This document shows positions 26,649 through 35,520 of a stretch of 64,000 bases of DNA, piece by piece. Each line of letters begins with the position of its first letter. The stretch's first letter is position 1. Under the pieces are notes generated by a model, which was given only the letters and a program-made list of their open reading frames with translations, had not been told where the DNA came from and searched no databases. Source of the stretch: Acidobacteriota bacterium (lineage in GTDB: Bacteria > Acidobacteriota > UBA890 > WLXD01); NCBI GenBank assembly GCA_012103255.1, contig WLXD01000006.1, forward strand, positions 186,001 to 250,000. Reading direction: 5' to 3'. The position numbers and the translations under genes were made by a program.

Positions 26649-26677
26649 TTGACTTCCCACAGGTCAGCCAGTAAAAG
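26649..26677 (+). promoter_or_regulatory. Candidate sigma-70 promoter of nrdJ
   Basis: TTGACT (26649-26654) and TAAAAG (26672-26677) are separated by 17 bases. Transcription would begin near 26684, about 76 bases before the nrdJ start codon. It lies directly downstream of the NrdR box pair. Confidence 0.55.
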
Positions 26678-26759
26678 TTTGGAGCCTTTACGCCGCCTTC
26701 CTCCCGGCAGCGAGTTGAGACCCGCCGCGACACGCAGCTAAACCTCGGAGAGCCTTTCC

Positions 26760-29570
26760 ATGCCCCCAGAAAAGAACCTACCTCCCGGTTCGAGTACCTC
26801 TAAAGCCGCCGGTTCCGGCAAGAACACGTCCGTGCACAGTGATGCGCAACAGGACACAGAGGGCGCCGCGACACCCGGCGGGGCACCGGGTCTGACCTTC
26901 ACGCGCTACTTCTCCACCGACGGCGTACACCCGTACGACGCTGTCGAATGGGAACAGCGCGATGCAGTGATCGAGCGGCACGACGGTGACATCGTCTTCG
27001 AGCAGCGCGGCGTCCAGTTCCCCGTCTCCTGGAGCCAGCGCGCCACCAACATCGTCGCCTCGAAGTACTTCCACGGCCAACTCGGCGGTCCCGAGCGCGA
27101 AACGAGCCTCAAGCAGCTGATCGGCCGTGTGGTCGGCCGCATCACGCAGTGGGGCATCGACGGCGGCTACTTTGGCTCCGACGAGTCCGCCGAGGTGTTC
27201 TCGGAGGAACTCACCCATCTCCTCTTGCACCAGTACGTGGCTTTCAATTCGCCAGTCTGGTTCAACCTCGGTGTGGAAGGCGAGCGTCAGCAGGCCTCGG
27301 CCTGCTACATCAACCACGTCGACGACAAGATGGAGTCGATCCTCGATCTCGCCAAGACCGAGGGGCTGATCTTCAAGTGGGGATCCGGTGCGGGTGTGAA
27401 CCTCTCGCGCCTGCGCGGCTCGACCGAGAACCTGTCTGGCGGCGGCGTAGCTTCGGGCCCGGTGTCGTTCATGAAGGGCTTTGACGCCTTCGCGGGAGTC
27501 ATCAAGAGCGGCGGCAAGACCCGACGCGCGGCCAAGATGATCATCCTCGACGTGGACCACCCGGACATTGTCGAATTCATCGAGTGCAAGGGGGCCGAAG
27601 AGCGTAAGGCATGGGCACTGATCGAAGCCGGATACGACCCCGCGCTCGACGGCGAGGCCTACGCTTCGGTGTTCTTCCAGAACGCGAACCACTCCGTTCG
27701 TGCTTCGGACGCGTTCATGCGCGCCGTGGAATCCGGCAGCGAGTGGGAGACCCTGGGCAGAGTCGATGGCCAGCCCGTCTCGAGCCACTCCGCCCGCGAC
27801 ATCATGGCGAAGATCGCCTACGAGACCTGGCACTGCGGCGACCCGGGAATGCAGTACGACGACACCATCAACCGGTGGCATACCTGCAAAGCAACCGATC
27901 GCATCTATGGGTCGAACCCTTGCTCCGAGTACATGTTCCTCGACGAGACCGCGTGCAACCTGGCGTCGCTGAACTTGATGAAGTTCATGCAGGAAGACGG
28001 TTCCGTCGATGTCCAGAGCTACCGGAAGGCGGTGGCGACCACCTTCACGGCCATGGAGATCGTTGTCGGGTACGCGGACTACCCCACCGAGGCGGTCACG
28101 AAGAACTCGCACGACTATCGTCCCCTCGGCCTCGGCTACGCCAACCTCGGCGCGCTCCTGATGCATCAGGGTCTTCCCTATGACTCAGAGAACGGCCGCA
28201 CCTACTCGGCCGCGCTGACCGCCATCATGACGGGCGAGGCGTACGCGCAGTCCGCCAAGCTGGCCGCAGTGAAGGGACCGTTCGCCGGCTACCCGGAGAA
28301 CGAGGAGTCGATGCTGGGCGTGATGCAAATGCATCGCGACGCCGCATACGACATCGACGACAGCAACATCCCGGCCGATATGGCCCGCAGCGCCCGCGAG
28401 GTGTGGGACCGAGCTGTGGAACTTGGTGAAGAGCACGGCTACCGCAACGCGCAGGCGACGGTTCTCGCGCCCACGGGCACCATCAGTTTCATGATGGATT
28501 GCGACACCACGGGTGTGGAGCCTGACCTGGCACTTGTGAAGCACAAGCGACTCGTCGGTGGCGGCACACTCAAGATTGTCAACGAGTCCGTGCCCACTGC
28601 GTTGCAGCGTCTCGGCTACACCAGCGACCAGGTGGAGAGCATCGTCGCTCATATCGACGAGACCGGCACCATCGAAGGCGCCGAACATCTGCAGGACAAG
28701 CACCTCGCGGTGTTCGACTGTGCCTTCCGTGCCCCGGCCGGCGAGCGTTCGATTCACCACATGGGCCATATTCGGATGTTGGCAGCGACTCAACCGTTTA
28801 TTTCCGGCGCGATCTCCAAGACGGTGAACATGCCGGCCGAGTCCAACGTCGAGGACATCGCCGACGCCTACGCCGAGGCCTGGCGGCTCGGCATCAAGGC
28901 CGTCGCGATCTACCGCGACGGCAGCAAGATGGCGCAGCCGCTTGCGACCAGCGCAGAGGGCAAGTCGGACAAACGACCCGAGGTCGTGGTCGCTGGCCCG
29001 GTGCGCCGCAAGCTGCCGGACGAGCGTCACTCGTTTACCCATAAGTTCGGGATCGCCGGGCACAAGGGTTACATCACGGTTGGCCTCTACGAAGATGGCT
29101 CGCCGGGTGAGGTGTTCATCACCATGGCCAAGGAGGGTTCGACGATCTCGGGCCTGATGGACTCCTTTGCGAGCATGACCTCGTTCGCCCTGCAGTACGG
29201 CGTGCCACTGAAGTTCCTCGTGCAGAAGTGTTCGAACGCGCGCTTCGAGCCCTCCGGCTACACAGGCAATCAGGAGATCCCGTTCGCCAAGTCGATTACC
29301 GACTACATCTTCCGATGGATGGCGAACCGCTTCCTGACCGACGCCGAGAAGGTGGAGATCGGGCTCGTCGCAGCCGACTCCGTCGCGACAGATGCCGACG
29401 ACGAAGGCGTCGAGGCTGCCGACGACACCAGCATCGAGACGACCTCCGATTCGGTCGCGTTCGTTTCGCCCACAGACGCGCCGACATGTCCTGACTGCGG
29501 CTCGTTGATGGTGGTTAACGGCAATTGCCATAAGTGCCAGAACTGCGGTTCCACCTCCGGCTGCTCATAG
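26760..29570 (+). CDS. nrdJ: Adenosylcobalamin-dependent (class II) ribonucleotide reductase
   Basis: This 936-residue enzyme reduces ribonucleotides to deoxyribonucleotides using adenosylcobalamin instead of a tyrosyl radical. Residues 1-40 are a low-complexity extension. Cys182 (in SACYINHVDD) is a likely redox-active partner, and NPCSEYMFLDETACNLAS at 386-403 supplies the thiyl-radical Cys388, Glu390 and the partner Cys399. The C-terminus ends in a zinc-ribbon-like segment CPDCGSLM...CHKCQNCGSTSGCS, typical of long NrdJ. The ATG has GGAGAG eight bases upstream. It is a single-gene unit, with NrdR-like boxes before it and an intrinsic terminator after it. It makes the cell cobalamin-dependent for DNA synthesis unless another class exists elsewhere. 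Confidence 0.96.
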   Translation: MPPEKNLPPGSSTSKAAGSGKNTSVHSDAQQDTEGAATPGGAPGLTFTRYFSTDGVHPYDAVEWEQRDAVIERHDGDIVFEQRGVQFPVSWSQRATNIVASKYFHGQLGGPERETSLKQLIGRVVGRITQWGIDGGYFGSDESAEVFSEELTHLLLHQYVAFNSPVWFNLGVEGERQQASACYINHVDDKMESILDLAKTEGLIFKWGSGAGVNLSRLRGSTENLSGGGVASGPVSFMKGFDAFAGVIKSGGKTRRAAKMIILDVDHPDIVEFIECKGAEERKAWALIEAGYDPALDGEAYASVFFQNANHSVRASDAFMRAVESGSEWETLGRVDGQPVSSHSARDIMAKIAYETWHCGDPGMQYDDTINRWHTCKATDRIYGSNPCSEYMFLDETACNLASLNLMKFMQEDGSVDVQSYRKAVATTFTAMEIVVGYADYPTEAVTKNSHDYRPLGLGYANLGALLMHQGLPYDSENGRTYSAALTAIMTGEAYAQSAKLAAVKGPFAGYPENEESMLGVMQMHRDAAYDIDDSNIPADMARSAREVWDRAVELGEEHGYRNAQATVLAPTGTISFMMDCDTTGVEPDLALVKHKRLVGGGTLKIVNESVPTALQRLGYTSDQVESIVAHIDETGTIEGAEHLQDKHLAVFDCAFRAPAGERSIHHMGHIRMLAATQPFISGAISKTVNMPAESNVEDIADAYAEAWRLGIKAVAIYRDGSKMAQPLATSAEGKSDKRPEVVVAGPVRRKLPDERHSFTHKFGIAGHKGYITVGLYEDGSPGEVFITMAKEGSTISGLMDSFASMTSFALQYGVPLKFLVQKCSNARFEPSGYTGNQEIPFAKSITDYIFRWMANRFLTDAEKVEIGLVAADSVATDADDEGVEAADDTSIETTSDSVAFVSPTDAPTCPDCGSLMVVNGNCHKCQNCGSTSGCS

Positions 29571-29614
29571 AACGCCGATACGGGAACTGCTTACGAAGCT
29601 GACAGATACGTAGC

Positions 29615-29680
29615 GCAACGCGGTGAGCGGGCCGCACTGGGGTGGGCGGCGGCCTTGCTCACCGCGTTGCCATTTTCTTT
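29615..29680 (+). terminator. Intrinsic terminator after nrdJ (long loop)
   Basis: A perfect 14-base inverted repeat (GCAACGCGGTGAGC at 29615-29628 and GCTCACCGCGTTGC at 29657-29670) is followed by CATTTTCTTT. The 28-base loop itself contains GGCCGC and GCGGCC segments that can extend the stem. Confidence 0.8.
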
Positions 29681-29732
29681 CGCAAATCGCTGGGGTGGGT
29701 CGATTGCATCGAACGGCCCCTGCGTCCGGGAA

Positions 29733-29819
29733 AGCAGGAACCGACGGGCCGGTCGGGGCCGGGGGCTGCCTCCCGCCGCCGGTTGAGGGCTGCGCCGACT
29801 GGCCCGTCAATTTCCTGCT
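29733..29819 (+). promoter_or_regulatory. Strongly structured 5' leader element before the threonine dehydrogenase gene
   Basis: AGCAGGAA (29733-29740) pairs with TTCCTGCT (29812-29819). After a 2x3 internal loop, GACGGGCCGGTCGG (29743-29756) pairs with CCGACTGGCCCGTC (29795-29808), giving a 14-bp helix with one G-U pair. The 38-base GC-rich apical region has further pairing potential. The element ends 18 bases before the ATG, leaving the AGGAG ribosome-binding site (29826-29830) just outside. There is no T-run, so it is not a simple terminator. It may be a regulatory leader; I match it to no known riboswitch. Confidence 0.5.
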
Positions 29820-29837
29820 CCGTCCAGGAGCCTCGCA

Positions 29838-30854
29838 ATGCGCAAGCCCGTTGTCCTGATCTCAGGCGCTGCCGGCGAGATCGGCCATGCCCTGATCGAC
29901 CACCTGGTTGAAGCCGGCGGCCGCAGCATCGTGACGCTGGATCTACGTCCGCTTGAACCGGCCCTGACGACCAAGGTTTCGCGCGCGTTCACGGGATCGA
30001 TCCTCGACCAGGCGCTCCTGGAGTCGATTGAGGCGGAATTCGCGATCGATCGGATATTCCATCTTGCTGCGCTCCTTTCCACGCGAAGCGAGTTCACTCC
30101 CGTGGCCGCGCACGAGGTGAACGTACGCGGCACGCTGAACCTCCTCGAACTGGCCGCTTCGCAGGCGCGCAGTCGGAACCAGAACGTCGTGTTCTTCTAT
30201 CCGAGTTCGATCGCGGCCTACGGAGTCTCTTCCGATGCGGTCATGCCCGAAACGGGCTGGGACGAATGCTCACACAACCAACCCATAACGATGTACGGGT
30301 GCAACAAGCTGTATTGCGAGCATCTCGGTCGCTACTACGCGGGGCACTACCGGCAGCTCGACGCCGAGCCGGTCGGTGGCAAAGTCGACTTCAGGTCGAT
30401 CCGGTTCCCTGGCCTGATCAGCGCCCACACCGTGCCGTCGGGCGGTACCAGCGACTATGCCCCCGAGATGATTCACGCCGCCGCGCAGGGTGAGCCCTAT
30501 GAGTGCTTCGTGAGGCCCGACACGCGGATCCCGTTTATGGCCATGCCCGACGCCGTGGGCGCCATCCTGGGCCTCATGGAGGCTCCCAGAGACTCCCTCA
30601 CACGGTCCGTCTACAACGTCGGGGCCTTCGCTCCCAGTGCCGGCGATTTCCGCTCATTGGTGGAGGACGCGTTCCCGAGCGCCGCCATCGGCGAGGCAAT
30701 CGATACGAAGCGGCAGCGCATCGTCGATTCGTGGCCTGATGATGTGGACTGCTCGGCGGCGCGGCGTGATTGGGGCCTGGCGCCCGAGTACGACCTCGTG
30801 CGCGCGTTCGACGAGTATCTGGTGCCTACGATCGCCGCGCTGTATCAGAGTTAG
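29838..30854 (+). CDS. SDR-type NAD-dependent L-threonine 3-dehydrogenase
   Basis: This 338-residue extended SDR has GAAGEIG at residues 10-16 (NAD), Ser123/Ser124 in YPSSIAAYG and the catalytic YGCNK (Tyr153, Lys157). The segment GGTSDYAPEMIHAAAQGEPY, followed by RPDTRIPFMAMPDAV, is characteristic of the epimerase-like threonine dehydrogenases rather than sugar epimerases. It oxidises L-threonine to 2-amino-3-ketobutyrate, which is cleaved to glycine and acetyl-CoA by Kbl. No kbl gene is in the window. AGGAG precedes the ATG, and a structured leader precedes that. Confidence 0.82.
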   Translation: MRKPVVLISGAAGEIGHALIDHLVEAGGRSIVTLDLRPLEPALTTKVSRAFTGSILDQALLESIEAEFAIDRIFHLAALLSTRSEFTPVAAHEVNVRGTLNLLELAASQARSRNQNVVFFYPSSIAAYGVSSDAVMPETGWDECSHNQPITMYGCNKLYCEHLGRYYAGHYRQLDAEPVGGKVDFRSIRFPGLISAHTVPSGGTSDYAPEMIHAAAQGEPYECFVRPDTRIPFMAMPDAVGAILGLMEAPRDSLTRSVYNVGAFAPSAGDFRSLVEDAFPSAAIGEAIDTKRQRIVDSWPDDVDCSAARRDWGLAPEYDLVRAFDEYLVPTIAALYQS

Positions 30855-30857
30855 GCC

Positions 30858-32591
30858 TCAATAGGCAGCTGCCGATCCGGAGCGCCGACCATCGGCCACC
30901 GCGAGACGCGCTCCGTCCGGGTAGATCCAGATGCAGTGTGCATCCCCCTGGATCCTGCCTGTGCCGAGCTCATGCCCCATGCCCATCAGAGCATCCGCCG
31001 TGCCCGTCGGAAACGCGCGCTCCAGTCGAACCACGTCGGGCATCCACTGGTGGTGGATCCGCGGCGCATCGACCGCCTGAGCCAGGTTCATTTCGAAGTC
31101 GACCAGGTTCACCACGAGGCGGAACACCGTATTGATGATCGTCTTCCCACCGGGCGAGCCCAGAAGAGCGACGGGCTTGCCATCGCGCGCGAGGATCGTC
31201 GGCGTCATCGATGACAAAGGACGCTTCCCGGCCGCGATCAGGTTCGGATCAGTGCCAACGTAGCCGCGCTCGTCGGTCATTCCCGGCCACTCGTTGAAAT
31301 CTCCCATCTCGTTGTTGAGCAGGAACCCGGTCCCCGGAGCAACAACCTTGGAGCCGAATCCCGCCTCGATCGTGTACGTGGTGGAAACGGCGTTGCCGAA
31401 CGAGTCCACTACCGAGTAGTGCGTCGTCTCGGGAGACTCCGGCGCAGTGAGAATGGCGGCGCCGAGATCGGCGCTCTTGCGCGCCGTATCGGGGGAAATC
31501 GCTGCCGCAAGTTCGACCGCGCGATCCTTGGCCACGAGCCAGTCCACCGGGACGTCGTGATAATCGGCGTCTCCAAGATGGGTCGCCCGGTCCATATAGG
31601 CCTGCCGCATCGACTCCACCATCAGGTGCGCCAGCGGCGCACCGGTCGGATCGGCTCCCTCAAGGTCGAAATTCTCGAGGATGTTGAGCATGCTAACCAA
31701 CGTCGTGCCGCCGGACGACGGCGGCCCCATCGAAATCACGTCCCAGCCGCGGTAGCTCCCGCGCACTGGCTCGCGCTCGACGGGCCGATAGTTGTCCAAG
31801 TCTGCAGCGGTGATCAAACCATCGTTGGCTTCCATCGCAGCAACGAGACGCTCAGCAATGGGACCGCGGTAGAAGGCGTCAGCACCCCCAGTCGCGATCT
31901 GATCGAGCGACCAGGCAAGGTCCGGCTGCACGAACTTCTCACCAGCAGCATAGGGGCTCCCGTCCGGGTGCAGAAACGCCTCGGCGCTGCCCGCGTAGCG
32001 TTGGAATGTCGGCGCGACTCGCCGGAAGGAACCCGCAAGATAGGGATCCACCCAGAATCCATCAGCGGCGAGCTGTTGCGCGGGGCGGACGAGATCAGCC
32101 CAGTCCATGCGGCCCCACTCGTGCGCCTTCTCGAACCCGGCAACTGTTCCCGGCACGCCGACGGCACGCCAGCCGACGTAGTTGACGCCACGCACGGGTC
32201 GTCCGTCTTCGCCGAGGTACATCTCTGCATGCGCAACGGCCGGCGCCATTTCACGAAAGTCGAGCGTCGTGTAGCGGTCCTCGTCGGCCAGGTAGATGAC
32301 CATGAAGCCGCCACCCCCGAGATTGCCGGCCTGCGGATGGGTCACCGCCAAGGCCAGCCCAACCGCAATGGCGGCATCGATTGCGTTTCCGCCGGCGCGG
32401 AGCACCTCGAGACCAGCTCGTGTCGCATGCCCGTCTACGCTCACAACGGCGCCGTGTTCGCCGACGGCCAGCCGGCCGAACTGGACGGCGGCATTGTCCT
32501 GGCCGGTCGCCGCACCGGAGACACGAGGCCCCAAAGCAACTGTGCCCGCCAGGGCGAGAACCACAAGCCCAGTCATCCAACGCTTCTTCAT
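30858..32591 (-). CDS. ggt: Gamma-glutamyltransferase (exported)
   Basis: This 577-residue protein has a clear signal peptide (MKKRWMTGLVVLALAGTVAL and AxA region near residue 27). The autoprocessing/nucleophile motif TTHYSVVD begins at Thr389, and the Gly-rich GSPGGKTI is in the small subunit. Ggt self-cleaves into two subunits and hydrolyses or transfers gamma-glutamyl groups from glutathione and related compounds in the periplasm. It is a single-gene unit, convergent with the threonine dehydrogenase (three bases between stops) and downstream of the MidA-like gene on the same strand. Confidence 0.93.
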   Translation of the reverse strand: MKKRWMTGLVVLALAGTVALGPRVSGAATGQDNAAVQFGRLAVGEHGAVVSVDGHATRAGLEVLRAGGNAIDAAIAVGLALAVTHPQAGNLGGGGFMVIYLADEDRYTTLDFREMAPAVAHAEMYLGEDGRPVRGVNYVGWRAVGVPGTVAGFEKAHEWGRMDWADLVRPAQQLAADGFWVDPYLAGSFRRVAPTFQRYAGSAEAFLHPDGSPYAAGEKFVQPDLAWSLDQIATGGADAFYRGPIAERLVAAMEANDGLITAADLDNYRPVEREPVRGSYRGWDVISMGPPSSGGTTLVSMLNILENFDLEGADPTGAPLAHLMVESMRQAYMDRATHLGDADYHDVPVDWLVAKDRAVELAAAISPDTARKSADLGAAILTAPESPETTHYSVVDSFGNAVSTTYTIEAGFGSKVVAPGTGFLLNNEMGDFNEWPGMTDERGYVGTDPNLIAAGKRPLSSMTPTILARDGKPVALLGSPGGKTIINTVFRLVVNLVDFEMNLAQAVDAPRIHHQWMPDVVRLERAFPTGTADALMGMGHELGTGRIQGDAHCIWIYPDGARLAVADGRRSGSAAAY

Positions 32592-32656
32592 TGACGCTCC
32601 GCTAGCGGGTTGCGATCACCATGTTGTCCGAACGGCGAACGTAGCACGCCTGCCGG

Positions 32657-33808
32657 TTAGTCGGAATCGCCACGCTCGGGCTCCAGCCGCGATCGGCCGA
32701 ATACTGGAGCCTGCCCGGGGATGTCCCGGTGCAGAAACACGACGCGATGCGCCTCCGCGATCTCTGATACCAGCAGGTGCCGCAGTGCCATGCGCGCGGC
32801 CACTTCCTGGCCGGGAAGCTGCTCGGTGGCACCCATGCCTATCAGGAAGACGCCCAGACTGCACTCGCCGGCCCACATGAATTCGCGCTCGATCCCGAGG
32901 CGCCGCAGATTACCCCAGTCCACGTGAGCGGTCAGGTCCTGATCTCCGGGCCGCTCGAGGATCTCGTCCGACAAGACGAACCGTTGCTGCGCGACAAGGG
33001 TTCCGTGCTGTCGCGACGGACCGAACAGCGCTGGAGTGTCGTGCCCGTAATCGACCATCAGAACCCCACCTGCTGACAGCCTTGCGGACAGGGCGTCGAT
33101 CCACGGCTCAATGCCGAGGCAGATGTCCGCAACCTGGCCAGCACCCAGCTCGATTTGGTTCCGCTCGAGGTACCGACGAAGCTCAGTAGCCGCCGGTTGA
33201 AGGCCAATCTCGCGGAGACGTCCGTCCCTGCAGTCGACGAACAACTGCTCGAACGAAGCATCGACACCACGGACGCGTTCTACCGGGAACGCGTCGAGCA
33301 GCTCGTTGCCGTACACGAGCCCCTCGAATCGATCAGGCAACTCTTCAAGGCTCTCGACAACTTCGACACCTGCTCCCGGCGTCGCGGGCCATGTCTGGGC
33401 GGCTCGGGCCGCTGGGCCGCGCTCCACGCTTACGAAGCGGAGGCGGCGCCACAGGTTCGGAGCCGATCGGCGGACGGCGTCGAGGAACGCCGCCGCGAGT
33501 GCACCGTTACCGCTGCCAATCTCGACGGCGACGAACGGATCCGGACGACCAAGGCTGCCGTCGAGCTCTACCGCCATGCGCGCGATGCTGACCCCGAGGG
33601 CCGGATGCACCTGCGGCGCTGTGATGTAGTCGCCGTCCCCGCCCCAGGGCAAGACGTCATTTCGGTAGTAACCCAGACCAGGTTCGTACAGCGCCGCTTC
33701 CATGAACCTGCTGAACGGAATGGGACCGTTCGCTGCGATCGCTTCGCACAGGATTCGCTGGAGCTTTTGCGAACGAGCGCTCTGTGGCGGCGGAAAACCT
33801 GCTTGCAC
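32657..33808 (-). CDS. MidA/NDUFAF7-type SAM-dependent methyltransferase (COG1565)
   Basis: This protein of 383 residues has the family N-terminus (PIPFSRFMEAALYEPGLGYY), the SAM motif VAVEIGSGNGALAA, VERGPAARAAQ and YGNELLDAFPVERV, ending with a LMVDYGHDTP/DLTAHVDW stretch. Mitochondrial NDUFAF7 methylates an Arg of the complex I NDUFS2 subunit; the bacterial role is not established. I chose GTG at 33808 because AGGGAGG sits 7 bases upstream; the longer open frame would overlap divergent rpoD. The gene is divergent from rpoD with a 120-base gap. Confidence 0.85.
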   Translation of the reverse strand: MQAGFPPPQSARSQKLQRILCEAIAANGPIPFSRFMEAALYEPGLGYYRNDVLPWGGDGDYITAPQVHPALGVSIARMAVELDGSLGRPDPFVAVEIGSGNGALAAAFLDAVRRSAPNLWRRLRFVSVERGPAARAAQTWPATPGAGVEVVESLEELPDRFEGLVYGNELLDAFPVERVRGVDASFEQLFVDCRDGRLREIGLQPAATELRRYLERNQIELGAGQVADICLGIEPWIDALSARLSAGGVLMVDYGHDTPALFGPSRQHGTLVAQQRFVLSDEILERPGDQDLTAHVDWGNLRRLGIEREFMWAGECSLGVFLIGMGATEQLPGQEVAARMALRHLLVSEIAEAHRVVFLHRDIPGQAPVFGRSRLEPERGDSD

Positions 33809-33928
33809 GTCGGCCCTCCCTGCGGCACTCTTGACAGACGGGAGTGGGGGAAGTTTGCCTTCAGGTGGATCACCCCTCGCTCGTTCGTGCCTCCAAGAAC
33901 CCGCGAATTCTAGGTAAGTCGACACGGC

Positions 33929-35506
33929 ATGGCAAACGAGAAAGTCGAAGATATCCAAGCGCTGATCGCAAAGGGCAAAAAGCGTGGCTACCTCACGCAC
34001 GCCGAGATTGACGAACTCCTGCCGCAAGGGGCCGACCCGGAGGTCAACCGTCGGCACCTCACCTCGATGTTCGAGGACATGGAGATTGATGTCGTCGCCG
34101 AAGACCCGGCGGCTGCGGAGAACTTCGAAGAGGACGCGAAAGAGTCGTCCACGAAGCGCTACGAGCCTGGTGCGGGAGACCTCGACGATCCCATCAAGAT
34201 CTATTTCCGCGAGATGGGAGAAAAGGCGCTACTCGACCGCGAAGGCGAAATCAGACTCGCGCGCGCGATCGAGGAAGGTCTCGAGAACCGTGTCAAAGCA
34301 GTACTCAACTGCACGATCTCCACGGACTACCTCCTCGAACTGGTGCCCCAGGTTTACGACGGTTCTCAGCCGGTGGAAGAACTAGCTGCTGGGTTCTCGG
34401 AAGCAGATGACAAGGTGGCGATCAAGGAGATCCGCCGCGTCGTGCGCTCAGTGAAACATCAGCTGAAAACCGTCCGGCAGATTCGCGGGAAGCTGAAACG
34501 CAACTTGCGTCAGGAAACCGAATTCCGCGCTCGACTCGATCTGATTCAGACGCAGTCGAAGATCGTTGCGAAGATCGAAAAGCTGGTGCCGTCAGAACCG
34601 TACCTCGACGAGAGCATCGTCCGGATGCGGCGGATCATGGCTCAGTTGGCCATCGCCGCGCACGCCAAGGACACCGAGCGGGTCCGCGAGCTTGAAGACA
34701 CTCACATGCTGACCCGCGACGAGCTCCGCCGGTATCTCCGGTCGATCGAAGACGCAGACCAGCAGGTCGAGTGGGCCAAGAGCGAACTCACCCAGGCGAA
34801 CCTTCGGTTGGTTGTTTCGATCGCCAAGAAGTACGTGAACTACGGGCTCCCGTTCTCTGACCTGATTCAGGAAGGCAATATCGGCCTGATGAAGGCGGTC
34901 GAGAAATTCGACTACAAAAAGGGGTACAAGTTCTCCACGTACGCCACGTGGTGGATCCGTCAGGCGATCACGCGAGCGATTGCGGACAAGGGCAAGACCA
35001 TCCGCGTCCCCGTGCACATGATCGAGACGATCAGGAAGGTCTCGCAGACCTCTCGCAGGCTGTTCAAGCTCCTGGGCCGCAAGCCGACTCCGAAGGAGAT
35101 CGGTGACGAGATGGACATGCCCGTCGACAAGGTGAAGGAGGTGCTGCGCGCCGCCAAGAAGACCCTGTCGCTTGAGACTCCTATCGGTGACGGCGAGGGC
35201 GACTCGTCGCTGGCCGACTTCATCGAGAACGACCAGGTCGTGTCGCCGCTCGACATCGTCCTGTCAAAGAACCTCTCCGATCAGACACGCAAGGTCCTTT
35301 CGACCTTGACGCCGCGCGAGGAGAAAGTTCTCCGCATGCGATTCGGGATCGGTGAAGAGCGCGAATACACGCTCGAGGAAGTAGGCGAATACTTCAGCGT
35401 CACTCGTGAGCGCATTCGCCAGATCGAGGGAAAGGCTCTCCGCAAGCTCCGGCATCCGTTGCGGTCGAAGAACCTGAAGGAACTCCTCGACGAGGCCGCT
35501 TCCTAA
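33929..35506 (+). CDS. rpoD: Primary RNA polymerase sigma factor RpoD (sigma-70)
   Basis: This 525-residue sigma factor has region 1.1 ([16 protein letters not shown]), region 1.2 ([11 protein letters not shown]), the non-conserved insert, region 2 ([29 protein letters not shown]), region 3 and region 4.2 ([20 protein letters not shown]). The length and presence of 1.1 distinguish it from stress sigmas. It directs housekeeping promoter recognition. It is a single-gene unit; a perfect TTGACA lies at 33831-33836 but has no good -10 at standard spacing. Confidence 0.96.
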   Translation: MANEKVEDIQALIAKGKKRGYLTHAEIDELLPQGADPEVNRRHLTSMFEDMEIDVVAEDPAAAENFEEDAKESSTKRYEPGAGDLDDPIKIYFREMGEKALLDREGEIRLARAIEEGLENRVKAVLNCTISTDYLLELVPQVYDGSQPVEELAAGFSEADDKVAIKEIRRVVRSVKHQLKTVRQIRGKLKRNLRQETEFRARLDLIQTQSKIVAKIEKLVPSEPYLDESIVRMRRIMAQLAIAAHAKDTERVRELEDTHMLTRDELRRYLRSIEDADQQVEWAKSELTQANLRLVVSIAKKYVNYGLPFSDLIQEGNIGLMKAVEKFDYKKGYKFSTYATWWIRQAITRAIADKGKTIRVPVHMIETIRKVSQTSRRLFKLLGRKPTPKEIGDEMDMPVDKVKEVLRAAKKTLSLETPIGDGEGDSSLADFIENDQVVSPLDIVLSKNLSDQTRKVLSTLTPREEKVLRMRFGIGEEREYTLEEVGEYFSVTRERIRQIEGKALRKLRHPLRSKNLKELLDEAAS

Positions 35507-35520
35507 CTAGAGGCGCGTCG

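Noticed and set aside
26641-26759. Cobalamin riboswitch before B12-dependent nrdJ
   Set aside because: I find no B12-box-like core or room for the full fold between the candidate promoter and the start codon; NrdR boxes explain regulation better.
28185-29531. Long antisense open frame (448 codons) over nrdJ, and a similar one at 26778-28166
   Set aside because: These frames arise from high-GC codon bias opposite a well-supported gene, and neither translation shows a domain.
33831-33860. rpoD promoter from the perfect TTGACA at 33831
   Set aside because: No -10 hexamer with more than a few matches lies at 16-18 bases, so I do not call it.
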